Shown piece by piece: positions 47,929-57,619 of a stretch of 64,000 nucleotides of DNA (the stretch's first letter is position 1; the number at the start of each line of letters is the position of its first letter). Where the stretch lies: NCBI RefSeq assembly GCF_026262505.1, contig NC_067204.1, forward strand, positions 19,508,860 to 19,572,859, read 5' to 3'. The position numbers and the translations under genes are program-made. The DNA is from Trichomonas vaginalis G3. Its lineage: Eukaryota; Parabasalia; Trichomonadida; Trichomonadidae. The notes beneath the pieces were generated by a model. It was not told where the DNA came from, did no database searches, and saw only the letters and a list, made by a program, of their open reading frames with translations.

Positions 47929-49656
47929 ATGTTTCTGTACGGACTTGTTTGTGTCGGAATTTTAGGCATAGATTTAAGTACGCAGTACATTAAAATAGCG
48001 GAAAGCACTTTTTCTGGCGAACCCAAAGTAATTAAAGATGGCTATAACAGAGTAAATATCCCAGCTGCGGCTGCATCAAAATATCCTATTGATATGAACA
48101 ACCTTCCTCAAAAACTCGTAGATTTTCCAATTAAGTTTGGTGCTGAAGCACTCCCAATTCTTAGAAGAAGTCCGCAAAACGGATATGAATTTCTTCCTAA
48201 AACAATTGGACGTTCTAACACATCTTTTCATACATCAGCAAACATTACAACACCAGAATTCGTTTCTCTATACTTCATGAACTATATTCTCGATCATGGC
48301 AACAATAATGGCCTTACATTTGCTGTTCCATCTTTTTGGACAGGATTACAACGTGAAGCCCTCAAAAACGCTCTCAAATTGTATCGTATGCCACTTGAGG
48401 CCATCATTGACGACACAGAAGCCCTCGCAGCTAATTACGGCGCCACAAGATATACAAGATATCAGAAAGCCACATGGAATGTTCTCTTTGTAGACTTCGG
48501 AGCCACATCATTCAAAGTCCATGGTATTACTTTCCAGTGGAAAGGAGATCATACCCTTGCAAATGAAACCGCAAACGAATGGAGTGAAAAAGTAGGCGGA
48601 TATTACTGCGCAAAGGTCGTTGCCGCCAAGGAAAACATCTCTATATCCGAGGCCATGGAAGAAATCCAGATAAATTCAAACAGATACGTAAATTTATTCA
48701 AAAATCAAACAATAATCATCGAACAATTACTTAAAAGAGCAGTTGGCAAGCTCGAACATTCCACAAAATTCAACAAATTCCACCAAAACTCCTTCAAAGT
48801 TGATGAAGTCCAGTTAATTGGCGCTGCATCATCAATGCCTTACCTCAGAGACATAATTAAGAAACATACGAACTGTACAAACATCAAACGTGACTTCAAC
48901 ATCAACGAGGAGATCTCTGTTGGTGCTGTTTACTGTATCCAGAATTATCGTGGTTATTCAAAAACTCCGATGACATTTTTCCAGAAACAAACACCTTTCT
49001 CGTATTCCCTTAAATGCGGTGGTTACAGAACAGTCTGTACCAAAGGCAACCAATGCCAGGACACAATAAAATTCGAACACAGAGGCTGTACAGTTATGAG
49101 ATTAGTTGCGAAAGAAGACGAAATCCCTGAAGGTTCAAGCAGAGTTTTGGCTTCTTACGAACTGTTGAACATCTCGAATATGAACTTCTCTAGTGGAGAC
49201 AGGGCTGCAGGACTTGCAACAATGAGAATAAACGAAACAAGACTTGAAGGAGTCACGTGGTGTAAGAATACAGAATGCTATCCAATTGCTGCGAAATATA
49301 CTCCAATTGTTAATCCTGAAATGAAAGAAAGAGGTGTGAAATTCTTGACTGCTTTCTCTATTGCGGAGAATGAGAGAAGAGCGAAAGAAAAAGCTTTGTT
49401 GGAAGTCAATAATTTGTTGGATGTTTTCGATTTGGAACAATTCGAAGAATTCCCTCTAGACATCAAATACGATTTGGCTCCTTACAAATACGGAAGAGAT
49501 TTGGGAACTTTGAACAACATGTCAACTGAGGAGTTGAAGGAAGGAGCAAGGATAATAAGAGAGAGTTTGATGAAGATACTGCCACAGATACAGTTGCCTG
49601 AACCTCCAAAAGAAGATGGAAATATAAACACTCAGCCTCAAAATGATGAATTATAA
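47929..49656 (+). CDS. ER-lumenal Hsp70-family chaperone (Grp170/Lhs1-like, short)
   Basis: An N-terminal hydrophobic segment (MFLYGLVCVGILG) looks like a signal peptide. The Hsp70 ATPase core follows: GIDLSTQYIKIA is phosphate loop 1, VLFVDFGATSFKV phosphate loop 2, IIDDTEALAANYGA the connect motif, and VQLIGAASSMPYLRDII the adenosine motif. The C-terminus ends NDEL, a KDEL-type ER-retention signal. At 575 residues it is much shorter than usual Grp170 proteins, and the substrate-binding part is divergent and carries a Cys-rich stretch (CGGYRTVCTKGNQCQD). It probably serves as an ER chaperone or nucleotide-exchange partner of BiP. Confidence 0.8.
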   Translation: MFLYGLVCVGILGIDLSTQYIKIAESTFSGEPKVIKDGYNRVNIPAAAASKYPIDMNNLPQKLVDFPIKFGAEALPILRRSPQNGYEFLPKTIGRSNTSFHTSANITTPEFVSLYFMNYILDHGNNNGLTFAVPSFWTGLQREALKNALKLYRMPLEAIIDDTEALAANYGATRYTRYQKATWNVLFVDFGATSFKVHGITFQWKGDHTLANETANEWSEKVGGYYCAKVVAAKENISISEAMEEIQINSNRYVNLFKNQTIIIEQLLKRAVGKLEHSTKFNKFHQNSFKVDEVQLIGAASSMPYLRDIIKKHTNCTNIKRDFNINEEISVGAVYCIQNYRGYSKTPMTFFQKQTPFSYSLKCGGYRTVCTKGNQCQDTIKFEHRGCTVMRLVAKEDEIPEGSSRVLASYELLNISNMNFSSGDRAAGLATMRINETRLEGVTWCKNTECYPIAAKYTPIVNPEMKERGVKFLTAFSIAENERRAKEKALLEVNNLLDVFDLEQFEEFPLDIKYDLAPYKYGRDLGTLNNMSTEELKEGARIIRESLMKILPQIQLPEPPKEDGNINTQPQNDEL

Positions 49657-49745
49657 ATTTGTATTAATAATAAATAATTGATTTTTGATTAAATCTTATC
49701 TTTTATTTAATTGTTCAATTACTTTAAAAAAAGTTATGTCTATGA

Positions 49746-50222
49746 ATGATTGACGATGATATCATTATTATTTCGAAATATTTATCAAGGAAACTCAATC
49801 TGCTCAATGCGCTAATATTCCAAACCAGTTCAATAATTACATCCATGTATCCATTTAACCCCATCATCAACAGTACGAAAAAAATTTCCAATTCTCAAGT
49901 CTTTTTCATTGCATCTATTATACATTTTAGACTTTATATTTGGTATTTGCAACAAAACATCAAAGTCTCTATAGTTGCCTTTTAAACATTAATAAACTTG
50001 ATGAAGATGAAGGTTCTTTTGGGCTTCAAAGAAAAAAAAAGCTTATAAAGTTTGATCTGCACTATAAAGATATAAGAACATTCAATAATGATATAAACAA
50101 AGTCAATAAATGGATCTACTTTATCATATGATGGTGTTTGTTATCTACTTACTAAGTCTTCTTTATTAAATGGAACTGAAATTTATGATTATTTCGAAAA
50201 TATTGAAAAAACAAGCTATTAA
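49746..50222 (+). pseudogene. Possible decayed host gene
   Basis: Open segments with protein-like composition (MIDDDIIIISKYLSRKLNLL; LDEDEGSFGLQRKKKLIKFD; YLLTKSSLLNGTEIYDYFEN) succeed one another in different frames across about 470 bp. None is long enough to stand alone and no family was recognised. The stretch may be a relic of a helical or ankyrin-type trichomonad gene, or non-coding. Confidence 0.25.
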
Positions 50223-50256
50223 AAGTTTAGAAATTTATATATTAAACAAAAAATAA

Positions 50257-51384
50257 CTATTGGCTGTTTGGATGAATGAGTTCGCTTGGCAACCAAATCA
50301 ATTTCTTTGCATCAACAGCGTAAATCATTCTTTTTGTTGGTATTTTGTCGATAATATTGAGGATATCATCCTTTGACTCAAGAAGTTCGTATTCACCTCT
50401 GTAAGATTCAACTAAATTCAATGGTTTTAGTGTATCAACAACATCATCTTCATCTATATAAGTAAGTTTGACAATATCGCTGATATACTTGATCTCTGTG
50501 AGTTTGTCCTTCAATGTCGATATAATTACCTCTCTCCAGTAAGAAGAAAAGGCAATTTTGCCGAGATCTGACAAAGGCCTCTCAGGACCACCAACTTTAC
50601 CTTCGCGTCTTGCTATTTCGTAGGCAAGGGATATAAGTAAGAATCCGTAGCCTTTTTTCTGATATGGAGGTAAAATTGTAATGCAAGCTAAAATATTGTT
50701 ATCTGAGCTATCCAGTTCTTTGGAGAAATAGCCTGCTATGTGAACTTGGTCGTCGTCGCCAAGTTCGCACAATACGTATAAATTAAAGCCTTCTACATCG
50801 TAATAAAGCGTTTTATGGTCGAGGAAGAGTTTAGATAGTAAGCAGAGGCATTGGCAAGAAAGTTTTTGAGAATTTCCTTTCAGTTCGAAAATTGAAATAT
50901 TTTCGTTTCTGTAAATTTCTTTTCCTGGTGGATATGGGCGTTCTCCTTGCATATGGGAGTCAAGTTCTTCCTGTGTCTTAAAATATCGAAAACATTTATC
51001 GCAAACAAAAATATGATCTAATTGATTGAATTCGTCAGGATATGGAGAGTAATACCATGTCTTTATTGTATATTTTCCAATTGTAACTAGATCTATATTG
51101 CGTATTTTTGTTACTTGGTCATGTAATTTTTCGAAATCTTCATATGCTGCTCCAAACTGAGAATAACTGTTAAGTTTCGATTCTTTTAGTTCTTCACTAT
51201 CGAGATCTGTCTTTTCAAGTTGATCAATGTCATACCATTTATCTAATCTTTTATCCTGCTTGAAAAAATGAACGTAAACTTGCTGACCTTTTGCTGTTTG
51301 TCGTGATGTTACTACTTCTCCTTTCAAATATGTTTGCAATTCTTCACAGAAAGCTGAAACAATATCACCTTTTGTAAGATCCAT
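50257..51384 (-). CDS. MYST-family histone acetyltransferase (Esa1/Tip60-like)
   Basis: A chromo-barrel domain lies at residues 1-60 (GQQVYVHFFKQDKRLDKWYD). The MYST zinc finger follows (IFVCDKCFRYFKTQEELDSH), and then the catalytic GNAT-like core. It includes NILACITILPPYQKKGYGFL, with the catalytic Cys and acetyl-CoA loop QKKGYG, and GGPERPLSDLGKIAF, with the catalytic Glu. The family acetylates histones H4/H2A in chromatin. The usual fourth zinc ligand, a Cys a few residues after the finger His, appears to be Glu here (SHMQGERPYPPG), so the finger may be atypical. The start is supported by an initiator TCATT about 10 bp upstream. Length is near that of Esa1. Confidence 0.9.
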   Translation of the reverse strand: MDLTKGDIVSAFCEELQTYLKGEVVTSRQTAKGQQVYVHFFKQDKRLDKWYDIDQLEKTDLDSEELKESKLNSYSQFGAAYEDFEKLHDQVTKIRNIDLVTIGKYTIKTWYYSPYPDEFNQLDHIFVCDKCFRYFKTQEELDSHMQGERPYPPGKEIYRNENISIFELKGNSQKLSCQCLCLLSKLFLDHKTLYYDVEGFNLYVLCELGDDDQVHIAGYFSKELDSSDNNILACITILPPYQKKGYGFLLISLAYEIARREGKVGGPERPLSDLGKIAFSSYWREVIISTLKDKLTEIKYISDIVKLTYIDEDDVVDTLKPLNLVESYRGEYELLESKDDILNIIDKIPTKRMIYAVDAKKLIWLPSELIHPNSQ

Positions 51385-51391
51385 AAGAAAT

Positions 51392-51396
51392 AATGA
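51392..51396 (-). promoter_or_regulatory. Initiator TCATT of the MYST gene
   Basis: On the minus strand TCATT lies about 10 bp before the ATG, fitting the trichomonad initiator TCA-Y-W that positions transcription just ahead of short 5' leaders. It supports the chosen start. Confidence 0.55.
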
Positions 51397-51620
51397 AAAG
51401 AAATCAGTGTTGATAACAAAACATACGCAACAAAATGCAGATGATGCCTTCTTGGCCAGTCATCATAGTAATTGATTTGAATATTTAATAATCTGATCTT
51501 GAAAGTTCATTTTTTAGTCATTTTCTACTTTTGTGCATTGCAATATCATTGTATTTGAAGATTTTGAAGATTTTAATTTTATTTTGACACTTTTTTATTT
51601 GATTTTCTTTTCTATCAATA

Positions 51621-52859
51621 TTGGAGCATAGCAAAGAAGAGCAGCAATACTTGCTACTAATTCTGGAGAAAGGACAGAAAATTATTGAATCCATAGAGCT
51701 GAATAACCAAGAGGAAACACTGAATTTAATTATGGAGCTTAATCGAAGCATAAATATTGGTAATTATCAAGTTCAATTCCCATGCGAGTTAATTCACATA
51801 CTTATTTCTCTTTTATCAGTTAATTCTGAGTTTGAAATTGAAATCAGTTCATTATTGGCACGAATATCCAATTATTGCAAGAATTTCCATGAATTGCTGC
51901 AAGATGATGACTTCGATAGTCTAATTTCCTATTTTTTAGGAACAAATAATAATTTTGTATTTCAACAATATTTGACCATTATAAATAACATAATGATTAA
52001 CAACAGTTCAACTAATGACGCTTTTCATCAATGTTTCATGCATGTTATTAAAAAATTTCCTTCATTGGAAACAAAAAACGTTTCAACACTATTTATACAC
52101 AATTATATTGTAGGAATGGATTCTATACCTGATGTAGAAACAATATTATCCGATATTTTCCAAATTTCAAAAGATTTATTTGATGAATCATTAATTTCGA
52201 TTATTTCTCTTTATTCAAAGCTTCTAAAAGAAAATGCAGAGCTTATTCAGTATTTTATTGATCTTGGCATAATCCAAAACGTACTTTTGAATTTCAGCAA
52301 ATATTCAATTGAAATTCAATTATATATTCTAAGTTTCTTATGCATATGCATGATTTCAGAGATTTCTATCGGAAAGGAAGACGTATTTGTTCCAGAAATG
52401 ACAAAAATCATTGATTATTTATTTAATTATTCACAACAGATTCAACCTGAAGCATTAGACTGTATAGAAGTGATGTGTTCATTAAGTTATGACTATTCTG
52501 TTCAATTTATTGAAAATAATTTAGAAAAATTAATAAATTTACCTGTAACTCAAATAATGTTTGATAAGTTATGTAGGATTATAATTAGGATTTCATCATA
52601 TGAGAATTTGATTCCTAAGCTTGTTGAACTCGAGGTTATTAAGTTTATTCTTGATAATATTGAAATTCTTGAGCAAACAGACATATTAATGTCCATTTTA
52701 GATCTATTTTATATTGTTTCTCAGAACTGTTTAGCTTCAAATCAAACAAACATCCTTGAACAATTCACTAATATAGAATCAATTGCTGAATGGATCAATT
52801 CTTTTGCAGACTATGATATTAGCAGCAAATATGAATTAATTCTCCAAACAGTTCAATAG
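51621..52859 (+). CDS. Helical-repeat (ARM/HEAT-like) protein, start uncertain
   Basis: A frame of up to 412 codons encodes an all-helical, Leu/Ile-rich product with repeating helix pairs (LIHILISLLSVNSEFEIEIS; LYILSFLCICMISEISIGKE; ALDCIEVMCSLSYDYSVQFI), like the armadillo-type proteins common in trichomonads. No specific family was assigned. The frame's first codon after the upstream stop that could start it is TTG at 51621, and the first in-frame ATG is at 51732. A TCAAT initiator-like site at 51615-51619 lies just before the TTG. The native start may therefore be a lost ATG, a non-ATG codon, or 51732. Confidence 0.65.
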   Translation: MEHSKEEQQYLLLILEKGQKIIESIELNNQEETLNLIMELNRSINIGNYQVQFPCELIHILISLLSVNSEFEIEISSLLARISNYCKNFHELLQDDDFDSLISYFLGTNNNFVFQQYLTIINNIMINNSSTNDAFHQCFMHVIKKFPSLETKNVSTLFIHNYIVGMDSIPDVETILSDIFQISKDLFDESLISIISLYSKLLKENAELIQYFIDLGIIQNVLLNFSKYSIEIQLYILSFLCICMISEISIGKEDVFVPEMTKIIDYLFNYSQQIQPEALDCIEVMCSLSYDYSVQFIENNLEKLINLPVTQIMFDKLCRIIIRISSYENLIPKLVELEVIKFILDNIEILEQTDILMSILDLFYIVSQNCLASNQTNILEQFTNIESIAEWINSFADYDISSKYELILQTVQ

Positions 52860-53009
52860 AGTAAAAAATTTACTATCCTTACCAATTCTTTTTAAAATTA
52901 GCTTTAATGAGAGATATAGAAAGCTATTGAGCTCATATAGTGTAATCATTAATTTAAGTCATTAGATAAAATAAAGTAATGTCACACCCTAAAAACTCAA
53001 AAATCAGAA

Positions 53010-53172
53010 ACTGCTCTTCTATCACAAGTAGTAAATATCAATGAAAAAGATAATATTGGAAAAACCTCTCTTCATATGGCAGAAGGTAAAGATAAAAAAG
53101 AATCAATAATCAATCAAACACTTGTTAAAGAATTGTTAACAGATAAAACTCAATATTCATTATTTTTATGAA
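53010..53172 (+). pseudogene. Ankyrin-repeat relic (DUF3447 type)
   Basis: The translation contains TALLSQVVNINEKDNIGKTS and LHMAEGKDKKESIINQTLVK, a degenerate ankyrin repeat unit like those in the gene at 57964. There is no start, and the frame runs only about 50 codons. It sits between the helical-repeat gene and mariner copy 2. Confidence 0.5.
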
Positions 53173-53254
53173 AAAGAACGTCAATCTCCGATTTATATGA
53201 ATTAAATGATGAAAGGAAATAATTTAATAATCATAATATCTTTATTCTCTAATA

Positions 53255-54557
53255 TAGGGTGTCCAAAGGTGTGTTTAGCACAAACCTGAATACTGCGAAT
53301 AGAAATAAACAAGTTACATATATATAAAGTTTATTTAAATATAATCACCATTGGATTCAATCACGCGTTCGCAGCGATCGATCCAGGCTTGAAAGACACG
53401 CTTTAAATCATCATGAGAAAATTGCTCAAATTACTCTCTTACAAAATTTTCAAGATCATCTGGACTCGCGAATTCGCGTCCTTCAGCTCTCTTTTTTAGC
53501 GTGCCGAATAAATAAAAGTCAGAGTGTGCAATATCAGGTGAATAAATTGGGTTTGGAACAACTTTGACATTGTTTTCCAACAAGTAATTCATTACCTTAT
53601 GACTTTTGTGAACTCTTGAATTATCAAAATGAATTGCAAACTTTTGTTTTTGTTGTTTGGATTTCTCAAACTCATCAGAATTGATAATTTGAGTAAGAAC
53701 ATTGTCAATTAGATACTGAGCATTCATCGTATTAGGTTTTTGAAGAATATCAATTGCAATGATGTCATTCACGCCCCAAAAAACCGACAACATCATCATT
53801 GGTGTGTTAATTTTTTTCTTCGGGAATGTTTGCGGATTTTCATCCTTCGGGATCCACATGATTTTGGCTTCTGTTGCATATTGAAACCAAGACTCATCCC
53901 CTGTTACTAAAAAGCGAAACTTCTTGGATTGATACGCACCCAATATAGAGAGGAGCTCTTTCGAAGATTGGACTCTAGATTTTTTTTGAACTGAATTAAG
54001 GTTGTGCGGAACCCAACGTGTATACGCTAGTTTGTAGTTCAAATAATTGTGCAGATAATAACTGACTGTTGTACGTGGTATCTTTGTCATCTCCTCTATC
54101 CTTCTGAGTGATGCTCTTGGGTCTTCATCTAGCGCTTGAAGAATTGCTTTGATTTTTCTTTGATCCGACGATTTTTTGTCAATTTTTATGATGGGCGCCT
54201 TTTTGTTCATGAAGTGATACATCCTAACATGATACGTTACAGTGGAATAGCTAGGAGCATCCATACCGAAGCATTTTACCAATGTCTCGTAGATTTTTTA
54301 CAGTCTTTGCATTTTTTTGCAAGAGCGAGGATGTTTTCTTTATGATTCATTAAAAAAATGAAAAAAATCCCGCCAAAATTTCCCGCGAAACCGCCTCTTG
54401 TCTCAAAATTTATTTTATATCCCAGCATGGCGCCAAAATACAACATACTCATCATATACATATATTCATATTTTTTATTATATATTTATAATCAGCATAT
54501 ATCTCCTTTAATAGTCTCATATAGAGCGCTGTGCTAAACGCACCTTTGGACACCCTA
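53255..54557 (-). mobile_element. Mariner copy 2 (Tvmar1-like), 3' of BOP1
   Basis: The 1,303-bp unit has the same ends as copy 1, flanked by TA at 53253-53254 and 54558-54559. It lies about 20 bp past the BOP1 stop codon, so inside or just beyond its 3' untranslated region, on the same strand. About 14 differences from copy 1 imply recent activity of the family. Confidence 0.92.
53335..54350 (-). pseudogene. Mariner transposase, copy 2 (broken)
   Basis: Same protein as copy 1, with DD34D motifs VTGDESWFQY, IHFDNSRVHK and YSPDIAHSDFYLF. Here the last motif has His for the Pro found in copy 1. It lacks one T in a run near 54290, which shifts the frame after KDCKK, and has a nonsense codon at 53428-53430 (CAA to TAA after NFVRE). 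These lesions differ from those of copy 1, so both copies descend separately from an active parent. Confidence 0.9.
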
Positions 54558-54576
54558 TAATAAAATAAAAAAACTC

Positions 54577-56376
54577 TTAAGACCAAAGTCTGATTGAGTG
54601 GTCAGCACCACAAGAGATGAGCCAAGGCTGGTTTGGATGCCAAATGATATACAAAACGCCGAGGATTCCATTTGGCTTATGGCCATTGAGTTCCTTCACA
54701 GGGACGATCTGTGGCAAAGTGAGCAAATCGTTAAAAACTTTTCCGTGGAAAACGTCGATCTTGCAGTCATCGCAAGCAACAGCGAAAAGAGGGAACTTCT
54801 TGTGGTAAGAGACATCTCTTATTGCTGCAGCGTGTCCTCTCAAAACCTTGTATGGATCAGTCTTAAGTTCAGTATCGAACCAGAAAGATCTTCCATCGTA
54901 ACTTCCAGCGATTACGTGGTCACCTCTTGGATGAACATCGATGGAAGAAATCCACTGAACGAGAGGTCTGAGTCTGAGCAATTTCTTCTTCTCCTTGAGA
55001 TCGAAAACAAGGATATTGTGCTGTGTAGCACAGAAGAAGTGATGCTTTGTTGGATGGAAAGCAATTCTCTGGATGAAAGCGTTACTTGCTGCAATTGGTG
55101 TCTTGAACTGCCATCCTCTTGTGACATTGAAGATGTAGACTAATCTGGATTGAGCAAGAACGGCAAGGAACTTTCCTGTGCGGTCGAATGTGACTTGTCT
55201 CATCTCTGTAACACGGGAGAATGAAAGAGAAACAATCTTGTTATCGATAACTTTGAATTCAGGTGTTTCTTTCGGTCTTTCTTCTTCATCTTCGCTTTTT
55301 CCGGTTTCGTCGTCTGGAAATTCGACATCTCCTTCACGCCTTCTGATAAGGAAGACATATTTGTTGCATGTGGCCACAACAAATGGTGTCTCCGTGTTTG
55401 GACAGTAAACAACAGATGTAACGGCTTTGTTCTCTCCGCCAGCGATCTTTCCAAGGTCAATGGTCTTGAGGCACCTGCCTGTCATGGTTTCCCAGTATTT
55501 GAGCTCGCCATCGGAGCTTCCTGAGACCATGATCGAACCATCTGGACTAAGATCGGCACAGCGGACACGGCCGGTGTGGCCAACGAAACGGACAGCTTCG
55601 GCGGTTGGGAATGGCTTGAGTTCTTCGACATCTGGGATTTCTGGAAGTAATTCGGCTGATGTTTCTGGACGCTTTGGAATTTGCTCACGTGGGGCAAGGA
55701 ATAAGTCACAGCAGCGTTCGTAGCGTTCTAACACAGCTTTGTCGTAGCCGTCGACTTCAAGTAAACGATGTGGATTTTCATCATCCGGAGGATGGTAAGA
55801 ATCTTCTGTAGATGGAAGGCTCTGCTTTGGTGGAGGAAGACCGCGACGTTTTTGTGGCTTAACATAGAAATCGTCGGACCAAATGTCGACTGCTTCTTTT
55901 TCTGGTTTTTCTTCTTCCTCTTGAGCTTCCTGTTCACGCATCTTAGCCATAATTTGTGTGATCTTGTATAATGATGATCTAGATGGCTGGAAGTGTTTCT
56001 TTGAAAGCATTTTATTTGTAAGTGGGTGGATTTTGTCTTTCCATTCAGTTTCATAGAATGGCTGGTAGTAGTTGTATCCTCTGATACCTACTTCGCCACT
56101 GCGAAGTCTGCTAACGAGATCTAAATCTTCAGCTGTAATTGTCTTGTATGTGCCTTCACGCTTATCATAATATCTTCTCCACCAGTTTGGATCTGATGAT
56201 TTGCGAATGACTTCATCAAGAATGTCTTGCCTTTCTTTTGGAATTAATTTAGAACCATCAGCTTTGTAACCAATGTGGTCAAATTCATCATACCACTCTA
56301 ATGGAATGTCACCAACAATGTTAATCGAGGTCTCATCTTCTGAATCACTGTGTATTGGCTCGTCAGGAAGAGACAT
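54577..56376 (-). CDS. BOP1: Ribosome biogenesis protein BOP1/ERB1
   Basis: The N-terminal BOP1NT domain is clear: PLEWYDEFDHIGYKADGSKL, SSDPNWWRRYYDKREGTYKT, EDLDLVSRLRSGEVGIRGYN, YETEWKDKIHPLTNKMLSKK and HFQPSRSSLYKITQIMAKM. An acidic linker follows, then seven-bladed WD40 sequence (RFVGHTGRVRCADLSPDGSI; SGSSDGELKYWET), ending ISCGADHSIRLWS. The family forms the PeBoW complex with Pes1 and WDR12 for 27S pre-rRNA processing in the nucleolus. At 599 residues it is shorter than human or yeast orthologues but all parts are present. The ATG follows a short leader with TCAAA. Confidence 0.92.
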   Translation of the reverse strand: MSLPDEPIHSDSEDETSINIVGDIPLEWYDEFDHIGYKADGSKLIPKERQDILDEVIRKSSDPNWWRRYYDKREGTYKTITAEDLDLVSRLRSGEVGIRGYNYYQPFYETEWKDKIHPLTNKMLSKKHFQPSRSSLYKITQIMAKMREQEAQEEEEKPEKEAVDIWSDDFYVKPQKRRGLPPPKQSLPSTEDSYHPPDDENPHRLLEVDGYDKAVLERYERCCDLFLAPREQIPKRPETSAELLPEIPDVEELKPFPTAEAVRFVGHTGRVRCADLSPDGSIMVSGSSDGELKYWETMTGRCLKTIDLGKIAGGENKAVTSVVYCPNTETPFVVATCNKYVFLIRRREGDVEFPDDETGKSEDEEERPKETPEFKVIDNKIVSLSFSRVTEMRQVTFDRTGKFLAVLAQSRLVYIFNVTRGWQFKTPIAASNAFIQRIAFHPTKHHFFCATQHNILVFDLKEKKKLLRLRPLVQWISSIDVHPRGDHVIAGSYDGRSFWFDTELKTDPYKVLRGHAAAIRDVSYHKKFPLFAVACDDCKIDVFHGKVFNDLLTLPQIVPVKELNGHKPNGILGVLYIIWHPNQPWLISCGADHSIRLWS

Positions 56377-56800
56377 CTTTTTTTGATCGAAAAATAATCG
56401 TCAAGCTAAAATCTAAAAAAAATGTCTCAAATAAAATCTCTTATTCAAATATATCAAATGGACATCTCTTAAGAATTGCATTGATTATACACCTCAGACA
56501 AATGCTGTGAACCTATATTGATACATGCAAATCAAATATTCACAATATTGAATATCATATCTTCGTTGCTTTTTCGTTTTATGCCGTTTTTTATACAATA
56601 TAACTGTACTGCTATGACACTATCTTATTGTGATCTTGAGTAATAATGAAATACAAATTTCATGAATTCTTCATAATACTCATTAGGCTAAGTTTCGGGA
56701 AATTATGTTTTTTTAATTTCATAGGAAATAAGTATTAAAAAAGTAAAATAATACAATCTATAATAATATATTTAAATACAAACAAGAATATGATAACAAC
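56377..56800. other. Intergenic between BOP1 and DHHC genes
   Basis: About 420 bp, AT-rich, no gene or repeat seen. It contains the BOP1 promoter (minus strand, near 56380-56400, with GATCAAAA before the start) and the 3' end region of the DHHC gene. Confidence 0.5.
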
Positions 56801-57619
56801 TTAGCAACAGTCATATGTATCGTTTGATATGAAGCTGTTATCGGCCTTATATTTTTCTAATTCTTCTGGAGTTCGCGGAATGAAGTAAGTTGGATGATTT
56901 TTGTGCATGGTGCAAAACTCTTTTAGATTTCCTATTAAACCTTTGCTAAATGGACTTAAGTGGATATGCCATCCACGAAAATACGTAATTGTCGAGCCTT
57001 TAACAAATTCCCAGGTAGTATTATTCGTAAGAGCTAAAAAGAAATGAATAGGAAATAGGATTGCAGGTTGTATTATCGATGCAATAGAACCAAATAGGCA
57101 GATATTGCAAGGCATGGTTGTAACGAGCCATTTTATGAATGGTTGTCCATCTTTCATGCCAACCTTGAAGACATTGATGGCAGTTATATCGAAAAGCAAT
57201 AAGAAAAACAAAAAACATAAAAAATAAAAATGATTTCCCATTCCGATGCATGTATCTAGGAAATTGCAGTGATGATCTCTTCTAAGTACACACTTTTTGC
57301 AATGTTTGCAATGAGAAGCTCGTAAAGGACAATAATGGTTGCATTGCTCACAGAAGAATAAATCTTCATCAGTATTCAAAGGAGCATCATCTTGCTTGAC
57401 AAATGTATCTGCGACTGAAGTTTTGTAATAAAACCACATAAACGTTATATAAAATATTAAAAATACGACTAATGGGACAAAATTGTACTTTTCGAGCTCG
57501 ATTCTGACTTTTGTATCGGGAAGGAAGCATCCAAAAAATATCAAACTATGAGAAATATAAACAAAAACCCTAACTGGAGAAAAAATCATCTGCTTTGGTG
57601 TCACTTTTTTATACAGCAT
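56801..57619 (-). CDS. DHHC-type protein S-palmitoyltransferase
   Basis: This 272-residue protein has two hydrophobic segments near the N-terminus (FVYISHSLIFFGCFL; FVPLVVFLIFYITFMWF), then the Cys-rich DHHC domain CEQCNHYCPLRASHCKHCKK and VLRRDHHCNFLDTCIGMGNH, and two more membrane segments (FLCFLFFLLLFDITAINVF; ICLFGSIASIIQPAILF). The Cys of DHHC carries the acyl group and passes it to substrate Cys on the cytosolic side of Golgi or plasma membranes. Length and topology are usual for the family. The C-terminal TTxE-like motif is replaced by NTTWEF (NNTTWE). Confidence 0.92.
   Translation of the reverse strand: MLYKKVTPKQMIFSPVRVFVYISHSLIFFGCFLPDTKVRIELEKYNFVPLVVFLIFYITFMWFYYKTSVADTFVKQDDAPLNTDEDLFFCEQCNHYCPLRASHCKHCKKCVLRRDHHCNFLDTCIGMGNHFYFLCFLFFLLLFDITAINVFKVGMKDGQPFIKWLVTTMPCNICLFGSIASIIQPAILFPIHFFLALTNNTTWEFVKGSTITYFRGWHIHLSPFSKGLIGNLKEFCTMHKNHPTYFIPRTPEELEKYKADNSFISNDTYDCC

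Noticed and set aside
54598-56054. Plus- and minus-strand frames overlapping BOP1
   Set aside because: BOP1 is unmistakable over the whole stretch; the others are shadows.
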